NCBI GenBank assembly: GCA_013368325.1
Contig: JAACJK010000057.1
Location: 1,426,001 to 1,490,000, forward strand
Origin: Ephemerocybe angulata
Lineage: Eukaryota; Basidiomycota; Agaricomycetes; Agaricales; Psathyrellaceae
Direction: 5' to 3'
DNA: 64,000 bases
How positions within the stretch are numbered: the first letter of the stretch is position 1; every line of letters starts with the position of its first letter. The notes beneath the pieces are model-generated. The model had not been told where the DNA came from and did no database searches. It saw only the letters and a list, made by a program, of their open reading frames with translations. The position numbers and the translations under genes are program-made. This document shows positions 25,744-40,439 of the stretch, one piece after another.

Positions 25744-26898
25744 GTCTTGCGCAAATGTGAGGGGTACCAACGCTGAATGTCTCGAGTCGTGTAGTTTCTA
25801 TTTTGTATCTTGTAACAGTGTAGTGCTTCAAACTGTATAGAGTTTGTACGATGCGTCGCCAAGTAAGGAGCAGAAAATGAGATAAACACGCGTAAAACAT
25901 GCTCCGGGATGACGAAGCAGTGGAATGGGGGGGAAAAGGACTTAAAAGCAACAAAGCGCGACCGCAGCCGCCATAGGCGCCCAAACGAAGGCGGCGGCAA
26001 TCCGGACGCATCAGCCATCAATGTTCCAAGCACCCGGATCAGGGTGAGCCCTAACCCTACGGTGACACGCAGGATGACAGTTCGCGGAATTCATGTTCAC
26101 AATCAAGGGGCCACAGGCCGAGCAGCCCGAGGGTACCAGGTCCCCGCCTAGGGTACCAAAACCACTTTTCGGGGTCCCACACCAAATATGGTAACGGCAA
26201 GCAATGCCGAGGCGAGAGCTTTCGCAGACGCCCAAGCTCATCCCAAGTTCTTGCCTCATCCAACAGTCAAGTTAAACTAGGTATTGCATAGGCGGGGGAG
26301 TGGGGCATTGTATAGCATTGAGTTAAAATTATGGCAGTTATAATCCGGGTGGATTCCTCCATGACGAAGGAATCACTTCAACAGCTCGACCATGGACAGA
26401 CTATCCTTTGTACAGATGAGCCCTTTGCTGTTTGGGAGGTGACGAAGTAATTGCTTATGTATAGGGTATACGTATGAGCCAGTAGCGCAACAGTCCTGTT
26501 TAGCTCCTCCTTTATATCTCGATGGTTGTTTCACAGATAACACAGATAATACAGCACATTAACTAAACTCATCGAGTATCCACAGGAGCTCGCTATGGGT
26601 GATTGACAGGGGAACCTATGCTAGACATAACTCAAGGGTGATCTGAATGTCTACCTTGATATATAAAGGCGCAGATGCATTCCGGAGTACCTGACGCTCG
26701 AAAACTGCACGTATGTACCACCGTTTTCCATTGCGCTGCCGATGATGCCGAGCATCTGACTAAGCTAGACCCCAATTGTGGGAGTTGATGAGTATGCGGG
26801 GGAACTTGCCATACCCGGATTGCTCGGCTTGTGGCCCCTTGTTCACAATTGACCACCGAATGCAATCAGCCCTGATGCACGCTCGCTCGACAGCCTAA
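25744..26898. other. Intergenic region after the CAP array
   Basis: About 1.15 kb without a supported gene. Short frames on both strands overlap one another and lack motifs. One copy of CCCTAACCCTA occurs near 26049, too short to call an interstitial telomere. Confidence 0.5.
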
Positions 26899-28461
26899 AT
26901 GCTCGTGGCTCCACGCTTGCTGAGGACGGGCTCGGAACTGCTCTACGCGCTGACCGTGCTGGTCACCGTCGTAGCGAGCGGGCTCTCTTGCGCAGCGATC
27001 ATCTCGCAGGCAGTGCGCACCGCGGACAACCGATCATGGGTCCGTAACTTTAATGCTCTGGTCATCGGAGCGTCGTACATCATTGTGGTGAGCAGTTTGG
27101 TATTCTGTATGTGAAGGAGGCGAATGAATCTCGGCTGACTGGGAAATTTGTCCGTTTGCACTCGTGGTCTTGCTCGCTCGCTTGCTGGAGTAGTTCGTGG
27201 TGTCCTTGCTGTACTGCATTAAACGCCGAGTCGCTGTTCGGTCTAAACTCCAGCGAATCTCGAAGACATACCGACCTGTAGGGAAGGATGACTTGCCTAA
27301 GGTGGGTTGTTCTCGCCTCCCACCTGCCCACTACTGTTTGGGGGAGTGACTCCACAAACATTTTGGCTAACCACCGCCCGTTTCCGTGCCTCCTCCTCCA
27401 TCCTTTCGTCTGCATTTAATGTGACGGACATATGTGCGGGTATTGCATTCAACACAGCCTGTGCACAAGTACGTTACCCAGGAATACGTCCGTGCGTGTC
27501 TCGTTTCATACGAGTCATTGCCCAAGGACATTGTGCACGCAGGGTGGGGACGACCAGGTTCGTGTAATCCGCTGCTTGCTTCACCACCGCCAAAAGACCC
27601 CTGCTCACCGATTCTGGCTATCCCAACCCTCGCACACCTCATCACCCCAACCCGGCACCCTGGCTCTTGCACCTCGTACACACTCGCATCGACACGAAAC
27701 TCGCGGCATCTACTTAACCTTGCCCTATTGCCACTCTGGGACTCTGCGTAACTTCATGTCGATCGTTTACGCTCATACTCGTTTCTTTCGACCCTGACCG
27801 CCGCGCGTCTATCATCTCGGGACCATGTTCCGGTGGAATAGGGAGCAAGTACGACGGTGTTTATTTCCGCCGTGCGCTGCTCGACACCATCCCAAAAATC
27901 GGTACGTTTGCTTGCAGCCGCGATCGTTCAATGTGTTGTACAGACTCAAAATTTTCTTCCCGCGAAACTTTCTCTACCGTTCCCCTGGCTCGTCATTACC
28001 GCCCCTACAACACCCGCCCTTGTCCTCATACACTGCGGCCTCTCCAACAACGAACCCATGACCACCTCCTCCGACTTGTTACTTCCTCCCAGACACCCTT
28101 GCCCACGCAGTCATCCCCACCCACCCGAAACTGAAACCCCACGCGCGCATGCTGCTTCATTTCCGGTTCCTCGTCCCCCTCCTCCCCAAGGACGAAGACG
28201 GCATGTCGCCCCTGCACTACTACGACTCCGCGATCCAGCTCGCGCGCAACGCCGAGAGCGAGCTGACGGAGGAGGAGTTTGAGCTCGGCATGAAGGCTGC
28301 GAGCGAGATCGAGAGAGGGTACGTGCCACAGCATTTTCTGCTTGTTCGGCTGGCAGCAAGCTAATGTGATGTTCTGTGACTGGCCGCTTAGGTTGGAGGA
28401 GTGCAAGGAGGAGATGGGGGAATCGGAGACAGAGTCGCTTGCGCAGATGGAGGGGTGGTGA
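26899..28461 (+). CDS. DLT1: DLT1-like membrane protein (defect at low temperature)
   Basis: Six exons (26899-27087, 27194-27301, 27458-27557, 27842-27901, 28093-28318, 28392-28461) give 250 aa. Two N-terminal membrane spans are followed by a cytosolic region with VGKDDLPKPVHKYVTQEYVR, WGRPGSKYDGVYFRRALLDT, AVIPTHPKLKPHARMLLHF and PLHYYDSAIQLARNAE. These blocks match the fungal Dlt1 family, named for cold sensitivity of the yeast mutant; the molecular role is unknown. Introns of 106, 156, 284, 191 and 73 bp are much longer than the ~55 bp usual in this window. Exons 3-5 were set by frame and conserved blocks. Confidence 0.83.
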
Positions 28462-28734
28462 AACGGTCTGTTCTTGCTTGGATCCGACCGACACGCAGGA
28501 GGAAGGGTACTTTACTACGTACACAGGCGCTCCGTAGATAGGTCTGCATATACCTTAATGAGTATGAGGAATCGCGATACCGTAACTTGACCCTAGTGAC
28601 ATGGAGGGCGTTTCAGTCGGCAATGGGTGAAACGACAACGAGGTAGATATTATATCATATATATGCATAGCGTCTATTCCATTACCCAACAAAGAAATCT
28701 AGCGGCGTGACGGTCGTAAATGATGTGAAAGCAA

Positions 28735-30064
<1,330 letters not shown>

Positions 30065-30322
30065 GAGTCCAGAGTTCGCGGTGGCGGCTGGGTTACCCCA
30101 GAAAATTATCGGCCCATTTGGCGGAGTGATGGCCACGTCACGGCAATTTACGCCGGCAACGCCGCAAATCGTCCAAGTCCAACTTGAACTTGCACGACGA
30201 CTGCGATCTCCAGCGGCTGCTGGCCTTTTCTTCTTCTTCCTTTCATTTCTTCTTGTTTCACCTCACGCTGGTCGTGACTTTCCTCGCCTCAGCCGCACCC
30301 AGATTCCGCAGCAAGATCCGCC

Positions 30323-32657
30323 ATGCACCGCAGGAGAGGCCCCCCTGGTCTGCGCATAGACGCCCCAGCCCCAACCACTCAAATAGCCCTCGTTGTCGAC
30401 GATGATGCTGCTTCATCTGCCTCAGACGCCACAGACGACTCCGAACAGCCTCCCTTCTCTGCTGCATCCCGCAACAGCTCCATGCGCAACCTCAAGAGGC
30501 TCGCCATCAGTATTCCCTCTGCCTCCTCCTCCGACGGCTCGTTTCCGCCGTCCGCCAAACTTCCTCCACCCCCGACGCCCCAGCTCGACCTCAAGCCAGA
30601 GCGTCAGCGAAGGCCCTCCGTTGTCTCTCTCCCGGCCGTCTCCAACCCCGTCGCTTCGTTGCTCCACCGGAAGGAGGAGGACGGTGCCGAGGATGTCCCT
30701 TACGCCGACGGGCCCGTGCAGGTGATACCGGGCATATGGATCGGCTCGGAGGAGAACGCCCGCGACTGGAAGGGTCTCATCGAGCGCGGAATCAAGGCCA
30801 TCCTCAACGTCGCAAAAGAGGTCTCTTCGCCGTTTGACACCGCACCCCGGGGACTCCGCGCCGTGTCTTCTACACCTAATTTCCGCAAGTCACAGCAGTC
30901 CGACTCCACGTATTATCCGCCCCATCTGCCAAGCGGCCGGCCTGGCATGCACTACCTCAAGCTCCAATGGTCACATGGACAGCAGGACCTCGTCAACAAC
31001 GGTTTCCAGGCCGCTATGTCTTTTGTCGACGATGCCCTCTCGCGCTCCGAGGGCGTCCTTGTCCAGTCAGTTCCTTCTCTCTACTGCGTTGCAGTCGCTG
31101 TTAGACGTTAATCATCTACTCGTAGTTGCCAATGCGGAATATCACGCTCCGCCACTATGGTCATCGCTCTCGTGATGCGCGCTGCCGCGGAACGCTCGCG
31201 CCATGTGCCACCTGAGGTGTGGGCGCTCAAGGGGATGCAGGGTGCCTATTCATTTGTCAAGGAAAAGAGTCCAATCGTTGGCCCAAACATGCAGTCAGTA
31301 CCTCCGATGTTTCCGCTGAACTCCGGAATATTCACTTTAGAACATCAGTCTTATCTATCAGCTGTTGGATTACGAAAAGACGCTTCGCGGGGAACCGCGT
31401 ACGCCGGGGTCAGGTGACTCGTTCTCAAAAGACGAGGAGTGGAGTCGTTTGCGGCAAGCAATGGCTGAGTCGGACGAGGAGGATGGACCTGAGGATGTGG
31501 AGAACTCAGCAATAATGCAGGAAGCGCGCTACCTTGACAAGGCGATGGAAGACCGCATAGTCGCGCGAAAGACATCGTCGTCTTCAATAGGCTCAGGTAT
31601 CGGGATGGGACCAGCTTGGCGAAGTCGCTATGGTGGTGCTCGCAAACGTACTGGCTCCATCAACAGCTTCAACACGAACAACAGCGCAATCAGCGAAGAT
31701 CTTCTAGAAGAAGACGAAGAAGAGGCGTTGCTGGGTGTCGGTGGCGGTTTCGACTCTGAACGCCCCATGGACGGACGAACAGCCGAGGAATCATCTGCTT
31801 CTAACTCGCCAGACGACGATAATGACGATGCAAGTGATATCCCTCCTTTTGCGCCGCTCACTGCGAAAGCCTTCTCCCCAGTGCTCGCCCCTCCGCCCTC
31901 TGCGCCAGCATGGAGAACCTCGTTCCAAGCACTCCCCCCTCCACCTGCTACTGCTGTTCGCTCTACTTTCAATCTCCCTCCACTTCCTCCTGTGAAGGGA
32001 AAGCGGCGGCCACTTTCCATGTCCATTTCCGTCCTCCCCGCAGTTCCGTCGTCACCAATCGTCATCGAACAAGATACGACCGAACCTTCTCCAGCACCCG
32101 TTGCGTCTTCTCTCCCTGCGCCACGGCCGTTTAGCGTGCGCAAACGAGCTGAGTCTACTAAACTTGCGCCACCTCCTCTACACCTACGCAGCAGCGTCCT
32201 CCGCCGCGCCTCGCAAACGTACGATGCGTCAATCGCAGCCGGGCTATCTACGCCCTCGCAAACGCTGTTCGTCTTCCCACCGTCGCCCACCTTGACAACA
32301 CGCACGCCGTCGACTATGACATTGACGTCCGAAGCGGCCACGGGGCCTGTGCCCTTCCCCACCATTTCGACTCCGCGGATCTCGACCTTCCGGCAGAAGG
32401 GCGGGCGCAAGCTTTCTTTTATTGGTGTAGGATCGCCACCTACGCCCACGGTTGGGTTTTCAAAAGTTGATGCTCGGGGTATGTTGGGTTCCCGTCATGA
32501 CATTGACACGCCTCCACGCCTCTATGCCTGCTATGTATGCTGCCCTATACCTCTTGGGTGGACGATTCGCTGTCAACGCTTCCTCTGGTGTCGTCTAGGC
32601 TCGTACGAGGGTTTCTCATGTCTAGTCTGCTTTCCATTTTTATTTCCTGTCAGTTGA
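30323..32657 (+). CDS. Dual-specificity protein phosphatase with long disordered tail
   Basis: Three exons (30323-31065, 31126-31293, 31349-32657) give 739 aa. A Ser/Pro-rich N-terminus (~130 aa) precedes a DSP catalytic domain: VQVIPGIWIGSEENARDW, IKAILNVAKEV, the P-loop HCQCGISRSATMVI with nucleophile Cys249 and Arg255, and MQGAYSFVKEKSPIVGPNM. About 430 C-terminal residues are acidic then Pro/Ser-rich and probably disordered. Architecture resembles fungal MAP-kinase phosphatases (Msg5 type); the substrate is inferred. The last ~60 codons look less coding-like, so another short exon or an earlier end near 32480 is possible. Confidence 0.85.
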
Positions 32658-33235
32658 ACTGGTTCCATGGACCACGCATAGTTGGGTGATTTATATTTTA
32701 TCTTGACAAGCAACACCACAAGCACTTTACCACACCACAACTGCATCTTCACATCTTCATCTTTTGCCTTTTACTCTTTGTCACTGCAGCCAGCTGGCAT
32801 CCTTGTTTTCTGTATTATTCGTGTCCCTTCTTGTAGCAACGGACTAGCATTGTTACTCAAGTCGTAGTTAGTTAGTAGGTAGATAGTAGCTCCTCCGTTT
32901 CTCCTCATTGGTCGCGGACCGGCTTACTTCGCTTTCGCGTTTCTCTGCAACTCCTCCGCATGATACTTTCCCACTTCATTCGGGTTTCCTTTTCATCACT
33001 TTCTCTATCTCGAGTGCATTTCATCCATTCCTATCTGCCCATGTTCTTTGTCTCGTCTCCATACGTTTTCCGCTGTTGTACAGATATCCTGCAAATGCAA
33101 TCACAGCCCCACAAATTACTCTCAGCGACTGAATCGATACCGTTGTCCGTATAAATATCCGTTAATTTGGGCAGTCGGAAGCTGCAACGCCATCTCTGCC
33201 AGGTATACAAAAGTTTACCGCCTCTCTTATTACTC
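32658..33235. other. Convergent 3' regions
   Basis: T/C-rich sequence between the ends of the phosphatase (+) and TVP23 (-). Short frames overlap without motifs. Probably 3' UTRs and terminators. Confidence 0.5.
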
Positions 33236-34546
<1,311 letters not shown>

Positions 34547-34672
34547 GGTGGAGGTAAAGGTAGACGTTAACGAGGATGCTTTCGATGAGGCACGTCACAT
34601 CACTGCTCGAAAAGGAAATGTGATATCGCCGCACTTGTTGGCTTTGAACCTCCATCTCCATACTCTGCCGCC

Positions 34673-36331
34673 ATGAGCAATGGGAATACTTTGGACGAGA
34701 GGACACCTCTCTTGTCCACCGAAGAAAATCTACCGCAAGAGCAGGAGCCAGAATCGTCGCAGGACCATCCTAGGCTCATCTCGGACGCTCTTACGCGAAT
34801 CATCTCTGCCGCGTCGCCCTCGCTCGACTGTCTGGTTCCCAGCGACCTCTTGAACCTGGACTCGGAGAGTGCAGGACTGTCTAACCCGGAAGCCATGCCA
34901 ATTGACTACGCATACGCGCTGACCGCCCTTCTGGCGTATCGGCAGCAGCAGGTGAAGCAGCAGTCGGCTGCGGAACTGGACTTGTATGGGAAGTGGACGC
35001 AGGAGAAGTCGTCGAAGGGCGACGTAGAGCTGCTCGATAGGCACGTTGAGGTGCTTTGGGGACAGTTCCTCTCGAAGTATCGCACGGATCAGGAAATTGA
35101 TGTTGTGCTTTGGACCTCGTTCCAGAGGGATGCTTCCAGCGAGGTCTTGCTGAAAGGTATGGAATCATGGTACTTCACAGTATACGAAACATATAGTAAC
35201 CTTGTTTGGCTTAGTGACTGACTTTCTCGGAGGACCTGACACCCTAGTCTTGCTCCTCACCCATCCCTTAGTCGAGGCTGCTGTTGCAAGACGCTGGGAA
35301 AGGGGGAGGTGGTACGCCACCAACAGAGCTGGCCTTAGTCTCTTGGAGCGCATCGAGACACTTGTTGGAACCCCAAGGTTAGTATCGGCCCTAGAACGCG
35401 CGTGTCTTCGGGCTTATCGTATATCAGGAACACCCACCTACTAGCGCTTGCATCGCACCTGGCGTACCTCTATCTCCTTGCGCAATTCCTCATTGACCCT
35501 CCTGGTCGCGTGATAGGCAATCTCTATGCATTCCCCATTTCGCCCCCATGGGATCTCGTCATACTCACAATCTCAAATCTGGCCTTTGTTGGGACCCCCG
35601 CTAATACCCTCTACTTGGTGTCACTGTCCGCCCTGGTCCTCCCATTTCCTTGGCTTCCCGAGCTAGGGGATGGGTTCTTTGATATTCTGCTGCTGACCTT
35701 TACCCTCCACATCTGGACTCTCCACAGGCCTTCCTTCATTAGCCCACTATACCTCACAGACCTTTCCAAGTCTGTGCCTCTGGCGGGGTTTGTTCAGAAA
35801 AGCTTCAACGGGATATTCCCGTCCCTGTTCTATTTTGGCCCCGCATTCATCATATCAATCGTCCTTCTTTCGATATCTCTGGAAGACGACGAATATCTCC
35901 GATCCGCACAAACTTTCATGTCGTCGCTTTCGCTGACAATGCCAGCACCCATGGAAACGAGGGGTGCTTTCCTCATCACCGCATTCGTGGTGCTGCTCGG
36001 ACTTTTGTTCTCAATCTTTGCAACTACCGTAGCGCTCCCCTCCGTCCGGACGTCGGCCACGCCCAAGAACGCTTGGGATCGGTTTGGTGTGGACACTGGG
36101 CGTTGGGCGAGGTCGGTATCTGTCTTCACATGTTCAGCGTATGATGGACAGTACCTTTACCCACCCCCATTCAATTTCCTTCGCGCTGTATTGGTTGTTC
36201 CTCTAGATTACGTGGTGAGACGGTTACGGCGGTCGTCGAGCTGGGTCGAAACCTTGGATATCTACCTCTGGAGAATTACCGTCCTTCCGTTCCTTCTTCT
36301 CGCCTTTGTTGTGTCCAAAGTACTGTACTAG
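34673..36331 (+). CDS. Polytopic membrane protein of unknown function, 516 aa
   Basis: Three exons (34673-35156, 35215-35377, 35428-36331) join in frame to 516 aa. About 240 hydrophilic residues (with DERTPLLSTEE, a dileucine-type acidic motif often seen in vacuolar or endosomal proteins) are followed by some six to seven hydrophobic segments, for example LVILTISNLAFVGTPANTLY and AFLITAFVVLLGLLFSIF. I do not recognise the family; it reads like a conserved basidiomycete protein. Vacuolar or endosomal location is inferred only from the acidic-LL motif. It shares a 126-bp promoter with TVP23. Confidence 0.8.
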
Positions 36332-36603
36332 CCAAGCACCAGCTGTGTATTGTATAATAGAGTATGCGTCGATTGGTACCCGAATCATCCCCAGCGATTC
36401 AAGTCATATGTACCCCAAGCTTTCAGGGCAACGAACTGGCGGTGCCAATGTCAATCAATATCACACATAACCAGGAGACGGCGGTCGGAGGAACTTGGCG
36501 CGCCAAAGTCATCACGCGCGCCGTCACCAAAGAAAGTATAAACGGCTGTGCGATCAACACGTTCTTGACCTCCAGACTTGTCCTGGCTTGTCCATGTTGC
36601 CTT

Positions 36604-36855
36604 TCATTCTGCCTGCTCAAAGTTAGCCTCACTCTCCTTTCTCCTATAACCCAGTTCTTGGATTCGCTCTTGAGCTAGATATACCCCCACAATGGATACC
36701 ACCACCACCGTCATGAAGAAGGCCGCCGAGGAACCTACTGTTAGCGGACCTTCATACAAGTTCGAGGCACTCTTGTTCTCCTCGATAGACTCCAGCTTGG
36801 GCGTTCCACTCTCCTTGGTTCGTTGTTTCCTTGAGCTCTGGGCTGAATGATTCAT
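36604..36855 (-). CDS. Small single-pass membrane protein, 83 aa
   Basis: One exon from ATG 36855. A polar, Ser/Lys-rich N-terminus is followed by one hydrophobic helix (AAFFMTVVVVSIVGVYLAQE) and a charged C-tail ending ANFEQAE. No family recognised. The clear hydrophobic/charged layout and the divergent position 152 bp from the next gene favour a real gene, but the size is near the noise level and an intron cannot be excluded. Confidence 0.45.
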   Translation of the reverse strand: MNHSAQSSRKQRTKESGTPKLESIEENKSASNLYEGPLTVGSSAAFFMTVVVVSIVGVYLAQERIQELGYRRKESEANFEQAE

Positions 36856-37007
36856 AGATTGCCTTTGATCAGACCCACCCCACTCGAAATGATACCAAGC
36901 CTCACCATGAAGCTAGGCGGAGTCGACAGGACTCTCGAGCCTCGCATCGCTCATCAATACACCGCTCGTCTTCAATCGTATTCCGAGCTCTACCACCCAT
37001 TCGCCGC

Positions 37008-37994
37008 ATGCCCTCTTTGCAAGTTCCATCCCTTACCGATATCTCCAACCCCCACAACCTACCCAACCCCCGCTCTCTAAACCAAATATCCGAGACGGAG
37101 GCCACCGCTGAGTTCAAACTCAAGCTGCCTTTGACGCTGGTCCATCCCAACAGCCCGTATGTCCCCTGGGATCCCCCTGTTCGACAGAAGATCCTCTGTG
37201 CGGTCCCTGTTTTGCCGCCTGACGACTCTACCGATGGCGACGAGAGCGATCCATCGGACGAGGCCAAATCAAGCGAGGAGGCGCAGCGTGATAAGAAGGC
37301 CTTATCCAGCGTATGGAATGCACTCAAGTCGGCGCCGAAGAAAGTCAAGACCAAGTGCCGGCGTTTCCTGAACCCCCGGGTTCGGGATCCCCAAGATGTC
37401 GCAACAGGGGAAAGCGCAGGAGCAAGTTCACACACCTCGAGGATGGCCTTGACCGTCACCACAGAAGACATCGACCAAATTGTGTCGTATGTGCCGCAGT
37501 ATCCGCACGCCAGCCTTCCCCTCTCTCCCACAGCCTCCTTCCGATCCGCTGAAACGCACAGTTTGGCGGTTTGGCTTTCGGAACGCCAACGCAAGTTCCT
37601 AGAGAAGGATTGCGAGTCGTCGAAATTAATGACGATTGACCAGTACGAACGGGTGGGGAGCTGGATAAAGCCAGGGGATTTTCCTTCATTCTCCGCGTCG
37701 CGGACTTCGTACCAGTACAGTTTCGTCTCCGATCATGGAGACGCTGTTTCGGCAGTACTGACGGTGTTCGAAAGCGAAGGCGACCTCTCGCCCGGTAGCC
37801 CCATGTCTGTCGAACATTTCCCGACACCCCAGAGGACAAGTTCTCCGTCGGCCAGCCGGGCAGCATTTGGCCCGAAACGGATCATGGAGGAGGATAGGCT
37901 GTCTCGTATTGTCCACAGAGCGTCGTTGCTCTCCTACATTGCTGAACGCCCTCTCAGCACTGCCAACGACTGGACCATTCCCTCGTCTCCATAG
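37008..37994 (+). CDS. Unknown protein, 328 aa
   Basis: Uninterrupted frame from ATG 37008. Pro/Ser/Asp-rich stretches surround a more ordered block, SLAVWLSERQRKFLEKDCES, followed by LMTIDQYERVGSWI, which looks conserved. There is a basic segment around residue 110 (KSAPKKVKTKCRRFLNPRVR), possibly a nuclear signal. No domain recognised; possibly a basidiomycete-specific protein. The plus-strand frame is far longer and better structured than the competing antisense frame (230 aa). Confidence 0.7.
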   Translation: MPSLQVPSLTDISNPHNLPNPRSLNQISETEATAEFKLKLPLTLVHPNSPYVPWDPPVRQKILCAVPVLPPDDSTDGDESDPSDEAKSSEEAQRDKKALSSVWNALKSAPKKVKTKCRRFLNPRVRDPQDVATGESAGASSHTSRMALTVTTEDIDQIVSYVPQYPHASLPLSPTASFRSAETHSLAVWLSERQRKFLEKDCESSKLMTIDQYERVGSWIKPGDFPSFSASRTSYQYSFVSDHGDAVSAVLTVFESEGDLSPGSPMSVEHFPTPQRTSSPSASRAAFGPKRIMEEDRLSRIVHRASLLSYIAERPLSTANDWTIPSSP

Positions 37995-38340
37995 AAGAAG
38001 CATTCCACATTATTAGTTCTATCATTATACCGCCATAATAATGCTATAGCGTACAGACTATCCATTGTTTAGCCTTTGTGGGCGCATTGTGGGGCATTGC
38101 TTGGATCTGAGAACAATGCAAAATAGGGGCCGGCAAGGGCGGGCCGCGCGCCCTTATGCTCGAATTGAGACAGAACGCGCCTCTTGTACTCACAACAATA
38201 CCAGTCGCCATGTCCACGACAATTCTTCTCCTTCGCGACCTCTGAACTGTATTTCTATGACTCGACCCCCGATTTCGACTCCCCTACCGTCACTCCTTTA
38301 TTCTTTCGCTTTCCTGCCAGTTCTTCACGTCTAGCAGGCC
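37995..38340. other. Intergenic region
   Basis: No ORF of interest. Probably the 3' region of one gene and the promoter of the next, both on the plus strand. Confidence 0.5.
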
Positions 38341-40439
38341 ATGGATCCCAGGGCCACTGGACACCCGCCAAAACCGACTCTCCTACAACGATTGGTCAAC
38401 TACGGCCTCCCGCACACCCGCTTCTACAAATTACTTCTGGAACCGCGCCAAGCAGACAAAGAATTGGCCACTCTGCTCAAATCTCGGAAGAAGAAGGATC
38501 TCGAGTGCTTTAAGCCTCAAAGGGTGGAACCACCGACATCAAATCCCGACGCCGCCGAGGGCACTCTTGCTGAAGTCTGGCGCTCCAATGGGGCTTGGAA
38601 ATGGACTCGAAATCTCGCCATCCGTGGATGTAGAAATATCCTCAATATCAGCAGTCCCAGTGAGTAGTGCATTCCTTGAGTGGCGTAGTCTTCAATGCTG
38701 ACCTGTTCTTTGTCGCCTCTCAGGGAACAACCCCACCACATGCAAAACCTTCTACGGAACAGGTACCATAGACGATCAGGATCTGGAATACGTTGCCAAA
38801 TCGTGAGTTTGCTGTGCCTTTTTTGCCCGTTGTTATTCATCGTTGCTGTTTATCAGATGGCCACGAGCGTCCAGGCTGCCCGAATTGGTGACCGAAATCT
38901 CTCTCTACAAGCGAATGAGGGATCTCGGGGGAGTCTATATTCCAGGAATCATTGGCCTATACACTGGCGTCGACCGTATCAACATGCTTATGGAACTGCC
39001 CCATCCCCACTTCTGGGTGGAAGCATCGGACGATATGCCTGACGTTCTCAAGAAGCGATGCATCACTTGCTTTGAGATGATTCATGCTGCAGGTGTCTTG
39101 CACGGAGCGCCTTACCTTCACAACATCTTCATTGGAGGCGACGCCCGAGTGATCGTCACCAATTTCGAGCAAGCCAAGGTCATAGAAGCCACTCCCGCTC
39201 TCGGCCAACAGGAAGCAACGCCCAATCAACTTCGACTGGAAATGCGCCAAATCAAGTATCTGCTCAACTACGACAACGCTCGAGAGATTGAAGAGCAAAA
39301 GTGGTTGCTTTTCAAGTCAAGAAAGGAGTGTAACGAGAAAGAGCTTGAACTCCGCAAGTCTCGACTTGGGGAATACTGGCCTCACTTTATCGTCCAACCA
39401 GCAGATGAGATTCTCGATCCACCAGTTGACCCGCGGAAGCAGAAAGGATGGAAGATTGACAAAACCTACTTCCCTCGCCGATACGTTAACCCAACAATAT
39501 CCAACGAAACATTCGCCTCCGCTGTGGACAAACTTATCCATGAAATCGATAGATTGCAAACGGAAGGCGACAGCCCACCCTCGTCACGGCCACCTTCACC
39601 CGCCCCTCCCGCCATCCAGCATCTCCCCAGTCCGCCTTCGGAACCCATCGACATCCCCAACATCCCCGACGAAACGGCAGCGCCTCAGCCATCGCCTGTC
39701 CGGCGCTCTGCTCGAAAGCGCGCAGGCGAAGTAGACCCGAGTGTAGAACCTGCGTCAAAACGCCAGAAGATGTCTCCTCAAGTTGAACGCCCACCAAACC
39801 CGTCGAAGCCCATACCTCGCTCTGAGCCTGTCAAACTCGAGAGCTTCGTTCAAGGATCATCTAAGGACTGCGAACCTAGTAAGTCTCTCTCTTCTGTCAT
39901 TATAGAGTATACTGAACGTCGATTTAGCACCAACAGAAGACACGACTCGCTACCCAAGAGTCATTGTTCGGGACTTCGCCTTTGAGCCAGTTCTTGGGAA
40001 TCCAAGACTTCGCTCGGTGCTTAGGCCTGTTCCCACGACCTTCGTGACCCCTCCGCCGGACGACGGCCCACCCATCATTATTGGACCATCCAGGAAAGCC
40101 CGTGCAAAACGGAAGCGATCGGCCACAGACCACGAACCTCTAATGGACGAGGCTCTTATCGACGAACTTGCATCGCCGCGCAAGAGACCACGTAGAGACA
40201 TGGCAGGCGGGAAGCATGTGTCCTTCGCACCAGCTCCAGAAGTCCGCATCAAAAGATGGACCATTCCTTCTTCAATGCTTACGTCTGCAAGTCATAAATA
40301 CAGGCAAGAGCAGTTCAGGCGGAGGCGGTATAAAGAGCCACCCCCCGTTTGCGAACCAGCTTTCCAACCTGCCGTGCCGCTACCCTTCCGTTTTGTTTCT
40401 CGTTGGGTCAAAGAGATGGTCCAGCAAATCCGATCGTGA
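38341..40439 (+). CDS. Protein-kinase-like protein, probably catalytically dead
   Basis: Four exons (38341-38659, 38724-38802, 38857-39878, 39928-40439) give 643 aa. The middle has a shrunken kinase-like fold: a possible beta3 Lys in EYVAKSW, helix C Glu in LVTEISLYKRMRDLG, hinge MLMELPHPHFWVE, and the catalytic-loop position HGAPYLHNIF in place of HRDxxxxN, then VTNFEQAK in place of DFG. The catalytic Asp of both motifs is missing. The flanks are Pro-rich and basic with nuclear-type signals (RRSARKRAGE, KARAKRKRS, SPRKRPRRD). Kinase-like proteins of this type are numerous in mushrooms. A nuclear scaffold role is inference. Confidence 0.78.

Noticed and set aside
26046..26060. CCCTAACCCTA as interstitial telomere
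   Set aside because: Fewer than two full TTAGGG-type units; expected by chance in 64 kb.
31628..32449. 273-aa minus-strand frame
   Set aside because: Antisense to the Ser/Pro-rich tail of the phosphatase; Gly/Arg/Ser composition is typical of a shadow.
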